DNA of 64,000 nt from Symbiodinium microadriaticum (taxonomy: Eukaryota > Sar > Dinophyceae > Suessiales > Symbiodiniaceae), in assembly GCA_001939145.1 (NCBI GenBank), contig LSRX01000288.1:187183-251182 (forward strand), written 5' to 3'. Both the position numbers and the translations under genes were made by a program. Under the pieces are notes generated by a model. It saw only the letters and a list, made by a program, of their open reading frames with translations, was not told the DNA's origin and did no database searches. Positions 36,597 through 47,766 of this stretch are shown piece after piece. The stretch's first letter is position 1. Every line of letters begins with the position of its first letter.

Positions 36597-39257
36597 ATGT
36601 CGAGAGATGCGGAGGAGACACCGCAGGACTACTCGCCTGTGACGAGGGACGATTTGGAGAGCGATGGTGAGCAAGGCGAGGATGCTGGGCTTGTCACAGA
36701 AATTCCGCAACCGCAGCAGGGTCGGCAGCGGCTTAGCGTTCCTTTAGTCTTCGCTTTCGGCTTCCTCGGGCTGGCGATGTGCTACTTCGCCTTCCGCCCC
36801 ATCCATGACGATACGGCCGTGGAGGAAGTCCTTTCGTTGAGCGAGCAGCTGACCCGCACGAAAAAAGAGGTGATGCTGGCTTTGGAGCACGCCGAAGGGA
36901 GGGACAACAAGATTCAGCATCACCTCCGAACCTTGGACACGCTGTACCACGTCTTGGAGGTCAGGAAGTTTAACCGCATTATTCACACGAAGACAGCGAA
37001 CAAAGTGTCCTGCGCCTTCAACGTCGTGGAGGGTTTCTTCAGCGCCATGGCCTTCGGGGACGACATCAATAGTATGATTCGGACGTGTCCGCCACCTCGC
37101 CACGATCCGAGTACGCCTGCCAGGTTGATTCGGGCATGTTAATCTTCTGGGTCGGAAGCTTGGCATCGAAGCTCGCAGCGGCGGTCTCGGAATGCGAGGA
37201 CACTCTCAGCGTAGGGGGTGGCCTGTATGGCCTTTTGCCGGGCAATGATCGAGGGCCGCTCTGTGCCTCAGGTGTCGGTCAACTTGCCGGTGCCTTGGGG
37301 GAGTTGGCTGGGGCTTCATCGATGGTTGCAACCTCGTGCGGGAACATAACGCGCGATGATGGTTACGACTATGAGCATCACCGGAACCACTTCTTCGACG
37401 GGCACGTCAGCACTTTCGGGGATCAGACGCAGGAATATATCGAATGGAGGAACTTGTGGGACGAACGCAAGCTATTGATCGGGGAGGGCTATGTAGGCAA
37501 CGACTCAATGTGCAGTGGACGTGGGCTTGGTCGCCACAAACATCGCAAACATGGGCCTTGCAATCAACTCCGCAGTGAGACCGGGAAACTGTCAGAACAA
37601 GATCCTGCCAAAGCGAGAAGCTCTGTGCACCGTTGACATCGGGAGAGCCGTTTCCCTCTTCGCTCAGAGAGTGACCTTCCTACAGTTCTCGATTCTCAAT
37701 TGTGAGGACCTCATGAACGTAAGTCTCCTTTGTGGAGCCGGCATCATCGGGATCGGTGCGGCGGCTGCCAGCATGGCGCCCGCTGTGGCCTCCATTGCCG
37801 CCGGCTGCGATCCACCTTTGAATATTCCAACTGGGACAGTCACGTCTACGACGACGAGCACGACCTCTACAACAACTTCCTCTACAACGAGTTCCTCCAC
37901 CTCGAGTTCCTCTACGACCAGTTCCTCGACCTCGAGTTCCTCGAGTACCACAATTGTCACGACGACCACAACAACCGTCACGACGACCACAACCGTGACG
38001 ACTACCACGACGGTCTCGACGACTTCCACATCCTTGACGAGTACCACAACGGTTTCAACAACCTCCACAGCAATTTCGTCCACAACTTCCTTGACGAGCA
38101 CCACAACGCTAACAACGACTTCTTCGACGGTTTCCTACACAAGTTCGATGACCACATCCTCTACCACTCTGACCGAAACAACCACCACCACTTCCTCGAC
38201 AGAAACCCGAACTTTGAGTAAGTTCGATTGCACCAACGACATCATCCCCTTGCAGCTCATCAATCGAAACAACGGAGACAATGATTGTGCAGAAGGTTCG
38301 GATATCAAGCAACTCGACATTAACGAAGGCACATATACGCAATTCTGCGCGCACTTTGAAACCCAATGTTTCAATGCCTGTGGCTTGAACTTCAATGAGA
38401 ACTTCATCTACTGCCGCGGAATTAACGGCGGCCAGGGGAAGCAGCTCTTGCGCCTCGATTGCAGTGGAGGGAAAGCCTGCTGGCTCGGAAGTCTGGAGTC
38501 AGGCACTTTCGCGGCCAACTTTGATCCAACAACCGGGGACTACGTGATGACGAATGAACTGGTGATTACCATTGTGTCGCAAGTTGACAAGCTGCCTTGT
38601 CTCGGCGCGCCGGGGCCCACATTGCCGAAACTGCGCACCATCGACCAGACGCTGAACAAGGACACGGATCCAGAAATTGAGCTTGCCGACCTGATGGTGC
38701 TAGACATGAGGAATTTTGGCTTCCCCTCAACCGGGGGCGCATCATGGATGATTAGGTGCGTGAACGGTGCATTTAACCCTCCGGGGAATCGGGTGTACAT
38801 CCAGAGCTTAACAGACGCGACAGAATACTACGTCTTGAACATGCTGTCGAACGGTGCCCCCATCCAAAACAACTTGGGCGGTCTTGCAGGCGCGCAGTGG
38901 CAATTCGGGACCTCGCTCTTCTGTGCCTACAACACTCCGAATCCTGGTGGTAATCCGCCGAGTCCTGGTGGTGTCTGGGAGTTGGATTTGACCAGCATCT
39001 CACTTCCTGCTGGGCCAGGAGTGGTTCCAGGCACCATTGAAGCCGTGTGCGTGAGCGACTCCGAGAAGACGAACTCCAACGATGGCCTGAATTGCATCAG
39101 GGTGAGAGCCCCTTCACCACCACCACTACTCCGTAAAGGCTGGGGCGCCTCCGCAAACCAAGCAGGGCCGGGAGCTCGTCGGCTCCTCAACGATGGCCAA
39201 ACTCCGGGATCCGTCGGAATCATCCGACTCTGTAGATCACCAGTCACCCTGAGTTGA
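36597..39257 (+). CDS. Type II membrane glycoprotein with mucin-like Thr/Ser linker; frame broken twice
   Basis: Reads in frame from ATG 36597 to about 37100, in the next frame to about 37512, then back to the first frame until TGA 39257. Across these shifts the protein is continuous. Residues 1-45 are acidic and cytosolic; residues 46-66 form a membrane anchor (SVPLVFAFGFLGLAMCYFAF); then comes a Cys-containing ectodomain (CAFNVVEGFFSAMAFGDDIN, ACQVDSGMLIFWVGSLASKL, VDVGLVATNIANMGLAINS, LCTVDIG). The pattern VD.G(M/L)VA.NIANMGLAIN is one I recall as common in dinoflagellate predicted proteins. A Thr/Ser linker spans about 37833-38212 (roughly 125 residues of TTTSTTSTT type). The C-terminal domain (38213 on) has paired cysteines (CAHFETQCFNACGLNF, DCSGGKACWLGS). 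A GT near 39103 could start a late intron, which would change the tail. No introns are needed elsewhere. Could be an active gene with sequencing errors or a young pseudogene. Confidence 0.7.
37833..38212 (+). repeat. Thr/Ser-coding low-complexity tract
   Basis: ACGAC/CTCGA/CCACAA-type imperfect repeats coding the mucin-like linker. The + frame reads Thr/Ser-Thr continuously, implying selection on the peptide rather than the DNA word. Confidence 0.8.
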
Positions 39258-41144
39258 CACGTGACTGTAATTCGATCTGCAACCAACTTAGGTTGTTCAT
39301 AACTTTGCATCTCCATCAAACTTGTGGAGACCAACATCATGAGTTGGTAGCATGGGGCAACGTCTCCCGGAACACCCGTGGGCAAGGGGCCGTAGGGGTG
39401 GCTCAATGGATTAGATTGGTTCCGGCGTTATCTTTACGGCCTGCGTGTTTTCTCTCTAGCGTGACGGATTTGTGCGGGGCCTTGCTTGTGCGAGAGTTAG
39501 ACTCGAAACCCGCAACTCGCAGGTCGATGGTGGCTTCTGGCTTTTCGACGGACTGCCCTATCCGTGCGCCGGCTTGGTTTGAGCAGGGCTCTTGAGGAGT
39601 CTGTTCGGCATCTTGAGGAGCTCTCACGCCAAATACCTGCAATAACTTTCTAACCTAAGAACCAGTCAGATCAGCATTACCACAGCACAGCAACCGCAAT
39701 TGCTGGTGACTGCTCATGACGAGGACCATCATTCTCTTCTTCGCATCAGTTTTGCCCAACTACAGATCCAGTCCGATCTCGTTCAGGCAAACCATGCAGC
39801 ACCCACCTCCTCTCTTGCAAGACCACCTGGACGTCTCGCACCTGGATCCTAGGAACGTGGGTAAGTCTGGGGCACTGCCAGAAGGCACCCTCGGGAGACC
39901 CAGGCTTCCCTGATAGGAAGAGATGTGAATATACCAAACAAAACTGTGTGAGATCATGTGCATAGCATACTTCAGCGGCTAATTGCCATATCGTTGGTTG
40001 AAGATGTGGCTGTTGTCTCCCTAAACAACGTAAGATAGCCGTACACATGCATGAGGTTATATATATATACACACATACACATGTACACATGTATACATAC
40101 ATAATTACATACATGCATGCATGCATGCATACATACATACATACATACATACATACAAACAAAGACACACACACACACACACACGCATGCGCGTATATGC
40201 ATGCAAACATGTAAGCATGTGTATATATACGCTTACAGACGTACATGCACCCGTACATTCACACACCCGCACAGCTACACCTAGCATGCGAGCTTCGGGA
40301 AGGTGAGAAGATGGTTCCAGCCGTCCGCTTTTGAAATCTGCCACAACCCACTGTACGCTTCGAGTTTTAGTTCGTAGGCCGCAATGAGCGGTTTGTGGAT
40401 CCCGGCTTCATTGCATATCCGGCATTCACCAAACCTGCTTTTGAATTTGGTCAACATGTCCAGTGCAGGTGGTAGGCAACAGAGAGTCGGCATTTCCATT
40501 TATTTGGCAGATGAAGCTTCATTGTTTAGCAGTGAGGGACAGACCACAAGAGCCATGGCGTTTGAAGCGCAGTTCGCAGAGATCGAAGACAAGTCCTGTC
40601 ACCTGCTGAGCTGCGACTGGGTTAGACTCAGACTTGGTTTTCCAGCACGGTTTTGCAGTTGCATTCCCCGGAGGGTTGAGCACAACGCTTACAAGATGCC
40701 ATGTCGGCCGTTCAATGTAGGTGTGATGGACCTCAATACAAGCAATGACAGTGATGTCTTGCACAAGCAGCGAGCACAGGTCTTAGTGTTGCCGCAATTA
40801 AGGTTGCTGCTGGGGCCTTTCCTGCACATCGTGTGACGACCCATGCTGCATCGACAAGCACAAGTGCCCGTGCAAACTTGCTCAGTCACATGTTTTCCGG
40901 AATGATGCTCTGCCATTTTGGCCGGCCGTCCAAGAATTTCAAAGGAAAATCCGGAAATGTCCGCTCTTGTAGATGAGGTGCTGCTGCATGTCCGGCGGCA
41001 CTACATCTGGCGAGGATTGTGTTGGCCAGAAGGCTGTGCAGTACCAGCGGTGCTCCTGTCAACAGCCATTTTATCAGTTCTTGAGCCTGAGTTCTGCTGC
41101 AGGGATGCCTGACCTCGCTTGCGAAGGCGTGCTGCTGCATTCAG
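39258..41144. other. 3' flank and spacer
   Basis: Includes a possible tRNA-like or SINE-like segment at about 39390-39515 (A-box-like TGGCTCAATGG, later a CTCGAAACCC word) and CATA/CA arrays at about 40060-40195. The 150-codon + ORF at 40384-40836 has no splice or motif support. The + frame at 40918-41112 is weakly protein-like. Confidence 0.5.
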
Positions 41145-41208
41145 GCCGGATGGCATCAAGCGCTATCCAAGCTGGGATGATTTGGCGGAGCAAGCGACGA
41201 AGTCATTA
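41145..41208 (+). CDS. Candidate exon of an unknown protein
   Basis: Starts after TTCAG with G and encodes PDGIKRYPSWDDLAEQATKS, then L, before a GTAGAT donor. Acidic/aromatic and GC3-rich; no recognised family and no phase-linked neighbour. Confidence 0.3.
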
Positions 41209-41851
41209 GTAGATGATCGCGGTTCTGTGATCTGCTATGCGAGACGCATTCATGGGTATCTTTGCTGCAAAGGTTTGTTTCGTGTGGCTAAGAGAAAGCT
41301 TAAAGTTTCAAGAGTCGAGTCGATTCCCTGATCCCGGCTTTGCGTGAATTTTGTGTCAGTCGTGCTCCCTGAACAACATGGCCATAGGCTGCTGTGCTGC
41401 TCGGCATGCAAGGAGCAGTCGGTTCATTGAGGCCTGTCCGGCATCCACTCCTGTAACTAGCCTAAGTCGATGGAACGACAGCTAAAAGGGTTCGGATTGG
41501 CTGCAACACACCATGATTGCAACATCCTGGCCAAGTCAAGGGACCTGAATCCTGCTGCGCAGTCGTTTGTCCTGAAAAGCAGGTGCGCGCCATCTGTATT
41601 TGCCGTCCAGCCGGTCGCTATCTCCGTGCAGTGATTGTGTTTGTTAGGCATCGCGCAGTATGGGAAGTATTGGGGAACACTCGGCCTTCTGAACGAGAGC
41701 GTGCTGGGCCTGGGCTCAAAATGCCGTTCTGCCCCCAAGGGCTTGTTACTTGTTGATGCACTACAAGCAATGCATGTGTTTCTTATTGGGCAGCCAGACG
41801 AACACCCACAACACAAATGTCCCGGTCGAGTGCATCCGACTGCCATATAGT

Positions 41852-41883
<32 letters not shown>

Positions 41884-42020
41884 GATAGACTTGCGGGCCA
41901 CAAGCGTATCCAGACACCGTGTCCTGCAGACCTTCTCGCCAACTGCTCGATCCACACAAAACAGAACAAATCAAGTGCCTGCTTCATTCCGCAAGTGCGC
42001 ATCCTAACTTCACTGCAAAG

Positions 42021-42110
42021 GGCGTCTTCATTCTGGGCCGCCCCTACGGCGAGGGTCGTCTGGTTGACGATCGGGAGTCTGCCTTCATGCAGGAGGCAGG
42101 CTTAGCGTGA
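42021..42110 (+). CDS. Candidate terminal exon
   Basis: Starts after CAAAG with G. Reads GVFILGRPYGEGRLVDDRES, then AFMQEAGLA and TGA. GC3-rich with one clean acceptor. It could end the gene that contains the 41145 exon, but the phases do not prove this (41145-41208 ends in phase 0 and this starts in phase 0, so a join is possible). Confidence 0.33.
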   Translation, partial: GVFILGRPYGEGRLVDDRESAFMQEAGLA

Positions 42111-43055
42111 GCAGAGCTAGGCAAGGAGGAGGACTTTGCGCCGTAAGAGAAGCAGCTGCTTGCACAAAATTTGCATGTAGACAGTGGGAGCCCACAAGCA
42201 AGGGCGCGGAATCGCGCAGGGGTCGGGCACTGCCCCCTCCCCTACGGCGAAGAAGAAGGGAGATCCCGAAGGACCCTATCGCAACTGCAATGACGCCTGT
42301 GACACGGTGCCACGCACCCCAGAGAAGAAAGAAACTGGTAGCAACAAGAAGAGGGAAGATAGTTAGAAAGACGAGAAGTGCACCCACTTGCAAGGGCAGA
42401 CGGCCACGGACTAGAATTGATTGAAAGCAGTGATTCTGCATGCGGACGTTGGCCGTGACGGCATCTCCATGAGACACAACATGAACTTACTTTGCGAGAA
42501 AGAGCGTGCGAGAGAGAGAGAGAGAGAAAGAGAGATAGCGAGCACCAGTGGGGGGGCCCTAGTTGCCGAGGGGCCCTTAAGCCCGAAGGAAGAAGAGCGT
42601 GCCAGGAATTCAACACGCAGGGAAACAAGCCCATTCACCATGTGGCTCGGTAGAAACTGGGTTTGTTCGTCTCGGCAGAAGCTCGCAGGTGTTCTGGTGC
42701 TACTACTGTCTTTGCGGAGGCGGAACGGGCTGCAGCTGCAGGGTCGGGGTTGTGTGGTCCAAGGCTGTTCGAGGCCACGAGAAAAGTTGGTGGTTGCGGA
42801 CAAGCGTAATTCGGTGGGGTCCGACCACGGAAGTGCAGCAACTGGAGTTCTCATAGAAACGACTAGTGAGTCGGGCATGTGCCAAAGGTACATGAAGCTG
42901 AAGTCCTTTGGATGCCCGTCAGTCTAGGAACCGTTACTTGTAGCAGACATGGTTCAGCCTACAACTTCGAGCAGCATTCTCGTAAGCGAATGCCATGTTC
43001 CACGTCCTGGCCAGGAACAGGTTGTGGACCAGCCAGTCCGCGCCTTGCATGCACT
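42111..43055. other. Stretch without a confident gene
   Basis: GA array at about 42509-42538. The 168-codon ORF 42421-42927 runs through this array and was not accepted. Confidence 0.5.
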
Positions 43056-43484
43056 TCATCCTTGGAACGCTAGCAGCGAAGCCCTCGTGCAGCCGCATAG
43101 CCTCCCTTTGACACTTCTTCTCCAGCGGTCGCAGAAGGTGTCTCGGCAGAGGCTGAAGGTGAAGGTCCTGGCTAGGTCTGCCTGGCGACCGGGGAAGCCT
43201 AGCATGGTGAGCGAATCCGGATCCAAAATGTTCTCAAAGTCACAGCCGCACGAGGCTATGCTTCAATGACACCAAGTTCCTCTGCGCCGAGGCCAGCCGC
43301 AACTCACCGTGACTGCAGAAGTGGCCTTTTGGAGTAAACCTTGTCCACATGTGAAATGTGTTGCGGATGTATTTTGCAAGCCGATGGGGTTGATTTCCGG
43401 CAACACCAGGTGAAAGATACCACCGACGGAATTTGGACAAATGCCGGCATTTGCCCTGAGCCTGGCCATTGGTGTTCGTAACAA
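43056..43484 (-). pseudogene. Possible decayed or recoded ORF with one in-frame TGA
   Basis: On the minus strand one frame is open from 43484 to 43056 apart from a TGA at 43263-43265. Before it: ICPNSVGGIFHLVLPEINPI and a Cys-containing segment; after it: IASCGCDFENILDPDSLTML, then TFTFSLCRDTFCDRWRR. Third codon positions after the TGA are about 70% G/C. It could be a broken exon pair, a selenoprotein fragment or chance. A competing + strand ORF (42949-43269) reads less well. Confidence 0.22.
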
Positions 43485-44318
43485 TACCTGCCTACACCTT
43501 TACCCATCCGGTTCAGGGTTGGCTTTGGTGTGTGAAGCACTCACGTTTTGGGTCGTGCAGCAGGGAGCAGATAGCGGTCGCTTGCAGACATGTAGTGCCG
43601 AGGTCATCACAACGCCAAGGTGCAAAGCTGCACTTCAGAGTGCTGGTTGGTTCACTTGTTCTCTGGGAGATGCAGTGAGGATACATAGACTGTACCTGCA
43701 GAAGTGCTGTTGTATACTGTTCGGCTCTGTGGAAGCACAGAAACTAAGTTTTAAGCCTGAAGCTTTCGGCTTATGTATATAAGTGCATAGTAGCAAAGGT
43801 CGAGAAATGCGTACATACAGAGGCGAAGGGGAAGAGAGAGAGAGAGAGAGAGAGAGAGTGCGCATGCGCGCAGGGGTTCAGGGGTTACCCCCTGGCCTCA
43901 AACACCCCGCAAGCAAGCAAGAGAGTCAGAGAGAGATGCCTAGAGAGACCGGGGGAATACAAGGGGCATTGTTACGTTTCCTACGACTTGTCGTTGGGCA
44001 CTTTGCTCGCCCTGTCAGGTAGGGTCGGTAACACTACACTAGATCCGCGATGCTGCCGGTCATTCCCCTCCAATGCCAGGTGCGAGGAGGTACAAACCCC
44101 TCGAAGTCAAAGCCACCATGATCGACTCCTCCCTTCACCTGCAGGGAACAACGAGAAAGCACATCACACGGTCTCAGGCGTTGTGCTTCGTCTGCCGCGC
44201 CAACTTGCCGCCCACCAGGAGGTTCAGTCTTTCCATCCGGGTGTCCAGCCTCCGGTGAACCCGAGACATGCGAGAATGCTGTTGTCAAGCCTCCCAAAAC
44301 CTGCTCAAGTTGGTGAAG
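43485..44318. other. Stretch without a confident gene
   Basis: GA array at about 43833-43858. Several frames at 44070-44260 look coding on both strands and cancel each other out as evidence. Confidence 0.4.
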
Positions 44319-44458
44319 GTGCGGTGGAAGCGGTCGGAGGTGACTCTTTGAAGGCTGCTGACGTCATTAAGCCTTTTCAGTTGCTAAAGCTTAAAGATGG
44401 TGAGATTCAAGCAATTACGCTTCGAACAGTATTGCTACGACTTGCCACGTCCCTATAA
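44319..44458 (+). CDS. Candidate terminal exon
   Basis: Starts after GAAG with G. Reads AVEAVGGDSLKAADVIKPFQ, then LLKLKDGEIQAITLRTV, and ends at TAA. No family recognised and only one splice border, so weak. Confidence 0.27.
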
Positions 44459-44681
44459 ATCCCGTGTGCGCGGTCTTCTCTGCTCGTGAGCCTTAGAGCA
44501 TGGCTCTCGTTCTCTGGTGTCGAAGATCCAGTCTCGTCAACCTCTTGCGGTTCTGCTTTTCCTCAAGAGCCCGCCAAGTCTTCCAAGTGAGTCGCATTAA
44601 ACATGTGGCCGTGGACCTAGGGGCCCAAGACAGAGATAAGCCTATGCCGGACGAAAAATCATACGATTACGACGCCATGCG

Positions 44682-44739
44682 TTGTAATTTATACTAATTG
44701 TAGGAAGCACTTGTAATTTATACTAATTGTAGGAAGCAC
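44682..44739 (+). repeat. Perfect 29-bp tandem duplication containing TACTAAT
   Basis: Two identical 29-bp units (44682-44710 and 44711-44739) run from TTGTAATTT to GGAAGCAC. Each contains TACTAATTGTAG, which resembles a branch site followed by a 3' splice site. Confidence 0.95.
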
Positions 44740-46609
44740 CACGCCTCAAGACGACTGGAACTCATTCTTTTTCGGTGCAAGGAGAGTAAAGAAATCGGTC
44801 AATGCACGTTTCCCATTGCAACCTGTCGCATCCTCTTGAAGCTCACCTGAGTTTCCTGAAGTAAATGCCAATTAAACCCGAAACATCACTTATTCCTGGA
44901 GGATCGGCTGCGGTGCCTGCGGCCACTAGTTCGGCAATCAGTCGTCAGGGTTCCCTGCAAGTGCATATTTCACGGGTCTAGGATCTACTTTTTTGCAACC
45001 TGCAATACAGACTCGGGAAAGGAACTTACTACTATTGTTTGAATATATTACTCTCACTACTACAAAATTAGTACGAATGTTAGTAACATGATTATTATCC
45101 CCACGCAGCCGAGGATGCGCGATCTGCAAGATGGCCCCTGGAGTCCGGGGCGGCATCGCACCTCCTGGCCAGCAGCGCATGTAAACGACCAGTTCAAGCT
45201 TGTTGCCCAAGCTTGGGCTCTTCTGGTTGATTTGCTTTACCGACATAGGCTCAGGTCTCAAAGAACAGTGGTGAACAACTCGTTTGCGCCATATCGAGGA
45301 AGAGATGAATTCCCGTTGGTCATTAAACGGAGGAGCTGGGTTGCGGAAATCCATTGCCATTGCTTCCTTCTTCGCCGGAGTACAGTGACTGTCACGGCGC
45401 AGTGCCGCAAGGCCTTGCAACACTTGCCAGAGGCAACCGGTTCGATTGAAAAGGCCCTCAGGCGCGTCGGTCGACCGGAGGTGATCCAAGCCCGACTTCA
45501 ATGTCTGCGACTGCTGCTCTATTGGCTTGCAGTGCAGACACCTACTGCTCCCTGACACTTAGCAACGTGTCCAGTCCAAGTTGTCCGAGTTGCACAGCAG
45601 GCCCACCCAAGAACTACAGCACTATCGGAGCCTGAACTCAGATGCGCGCGCTTAGAGTCCATCCTTGCCCATATGAAAAAGGCAGCAAGAAGACTCCACC
45701 AACAGCCTGATACAATACTGTAGAAGTGGCTTGCGCCAATCATGGCGTCTCCTCGCCGACGGCACGTGGGGTTAGCGCTGCTAGTGGTCGGGCATCCTGC
45801 CTGCAGTTGCTTCCATCAAAGAGCGAAGGCTAATGGCCAAGTACACCACAAAGCAAGACACTTTCCCAAGCTTACCGAGGCTGGTGCGATGCTGCCGCAC
45901 GGAAGCAAGTCAATGACTAGCAGCACCATCATAGCCAACTGCAAGCCAAAGGGTGGTTTGAGAGAAGAAACATGGACAGGGCCACTTGGACCAGGATGCC
46001 AAGCATGAGACCTCGCACCTCCCCGGAGCCCGCTTCTCTATGATCAAGGGACTGAAGGAGAGACCCTTAAAAAGAAACCCTTGGGGTTATATAGAGGCTT
46101 TATGAGACTCTATAAGGGGTATATAAGCTTTAATATGATGCATCATGCATCTCGCAACGCACCAAGTTGCGCCGACCTTCTCAGTGGCTCGGCCGGCGGT
46201 CGAGGAAGGCTTCGCCAGGGTTTGCCAGCAATCCACTAATATAAAAGCCTGAATACTGTAGCTCCTGCTGGTAGTCACCAGCAGCATCCCCTTGCAGGCT
46301 CAAACCTTGTATATGTTTATATGCGCCAAAACCTATTCCAAGTACTTCAGGCCCCTTTAGTACTGCTTTAGCAGATTGCGGTTGATCATTCGGGAGGTTG
46401 CCGCATCGTGCGTCTCTTTACAGGCAACGTGCTGGAGACTGTTGGCCATGTTTTTGTCAGACTCCGCCCTGTAACAGATCCTGGGTATGCACAGTTGCAG
46501 ATGCCTGACAGGCCGGACTTCCGTGAAGCTCATGCTCAGCGCGGAGGTGCTCGTGGGGGAAGTCTGTGGAGAATCGGCATGTAGTTGTGGGTTTTTGTGT
46601 GTCTGTCCG

Positions 46610-46641
<32 letters not shown>

Positions 46642-46690
46642 TCTCTGTGTTTGTGTTTGCATGCTCCTCGTGTCATGGGAAGTCGTCGAG
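44740..46690. other. Stretch without a confident gene
   Basis: Contains opposing open frames at about 44940-45558 (206 codons on -, 155 on +), neither with recognisable motifs, and a CT/GT array at about 46611-46660. A weak + exon (about 46508-46561, SVKLMLSAEVLVGE) could precede the 46691 exon. Confidence 0.45.
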
Positions 46691-46777
46691 GTGGGTCCTG
46701 CAGCATCCCTCAAAACCAACACCGAAGCCCGCCAGGAGAAGCAGCAGTTGATCGATTTGGGCTACAGCGAGGACGAG
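46691..46777 (+). CDS. Candidate exon, helical and charged
   Basis: Exactly 29 codons in phase 0 at both ends, between GAG then G and GAG then GTGGGA. Reads VGPAASLKTNTEARQEKQQL, then IDLGYSEDE. Likely helical; no family assigned. Lies just after a CT/GT microsatellite that would be in the preceding intron. Confidence 0.4.
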
Positions 46778-47204
46778 GTGGGAATCAGTGGGACGGCCTT
46801 CCTATGACGATTCGAGTCTCGCTAGACATATACTGCTGTGGTCGGCATAGTTGAACCCTCCGCGAGTTCAACCTCATCAATAGCTAACAACTCGTGCAGA
46901 CCCTGCCCGAGTTGTGAGAGTCCAACGACATTACGTTAAATCAGAACTGGTTCGAGAGTGAGATCGTGCTGATTGATTTGACCCTGATGTGGGCCCTCAA
47001 CTCCCTCAACCCTGCAGCCCTTGAAACCTAGTCGGGCCCAGCATCCAGATGCGCTGTGCAACAGGAAAGATCGTAAACTGTTCCTGAGCATCGAAGCACT
47101 TCCTCTTCAAATCGCAGAGTGAGGCTGCAGAGATGCGTGTGGAACTCGCGCCAGGGCCCTGTCGGCTGATATACCACGGAGAGTGCATGATATTAAATGG
47201 CTAT

Positions 47205-47297
47205 TAGAAGCCAAGCCTGCCTTGCGCTGGTGTGTGAGTCGAAATGGCTATTATACAAGAACTACTTTATACTATATATATATATATATATATATGT
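47205..47297. repeat. B-box-like motif copy followed by TA array
   Basis: A dispersed motif copy (CTTGCGCTGGTGTGTGAGTCG) in slightly broken form, then a TA array at about 47275-47295. Confidence 0.6.
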
Positions 47298-47614
47298 ATA
47301 TGCAACCTTGTCGGCTACTACAGTTGCATCAACAGTAGTCATAAGTCATCGGAGAAGTACGACACGGAAGCTGCGAAAGCTAATAACAACGATAGCAACC
47401 ATCAGCTTACGTATTATGTGAGGGTGGTGATTCCACGTTATCTGGTCACGGGATGCTATCGGTCAGTCAAATCCCATCCGCAGCCCACCTGAACCTTAAA
47501 CTCCAAACGGGAGGCAACAAAACCCTCAGCCTGGACACTCGTATGTAGTGGCGATAATGTACCGCCCAGACTAGTTTGGACCCTTTCCAGTTGCGAGAGT
47601 CGAAAATCCCCTCG

Positions 47615-47624
47615 TTGGCTCAAG
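47615..47624 (+). other. Relic spliced-leader-like 3' end
   Basis: TTGGCTCAAG is an exact match to the last 10 bases of the dinoflagellate spliced leader, 142 bases upstream of ATG 47767. The bases before it (CCCCTCG) are only partly similar. A copy of the dispersed GCGAGAGTCGAAAA motif lies just upstream. Confidence 0.4.
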
Positions 47625-47766
47625 AACGATAGCATCATGCAGCAACACCTTTCAAGTGCCTCCATGGCTCGTACTCTCATTCGTAGCGCTCTGACCAGAT
47701 CATACCAAGCACTTTAAGCCAGAATTCCCGTCCGACGCCGTTGGTTCGATTGGCATGGAATAGGCC

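Noticed and set aside
37664..38104. 146-codon minus-strand ORF rich in Val
   Set aside because: Antisense shadow of the Thr/Ser linker of the + strand gene.
39390..39515. Functional tRNA gene
   Set aside because: Box spacing is too long and no cloverleaf could be drawn; kept only as a possible SINE head.
42421..42927. 168-codon + strand ORF with a charged middle
   Set aside because: The charged segment is a GA microsatellite; no splice borders or family.
44938..45558. 206-codon minus-strand ORF and its 155-codon + strand counterpart
   Set aside because: Both strands are open over the same bases and no motif favours either.
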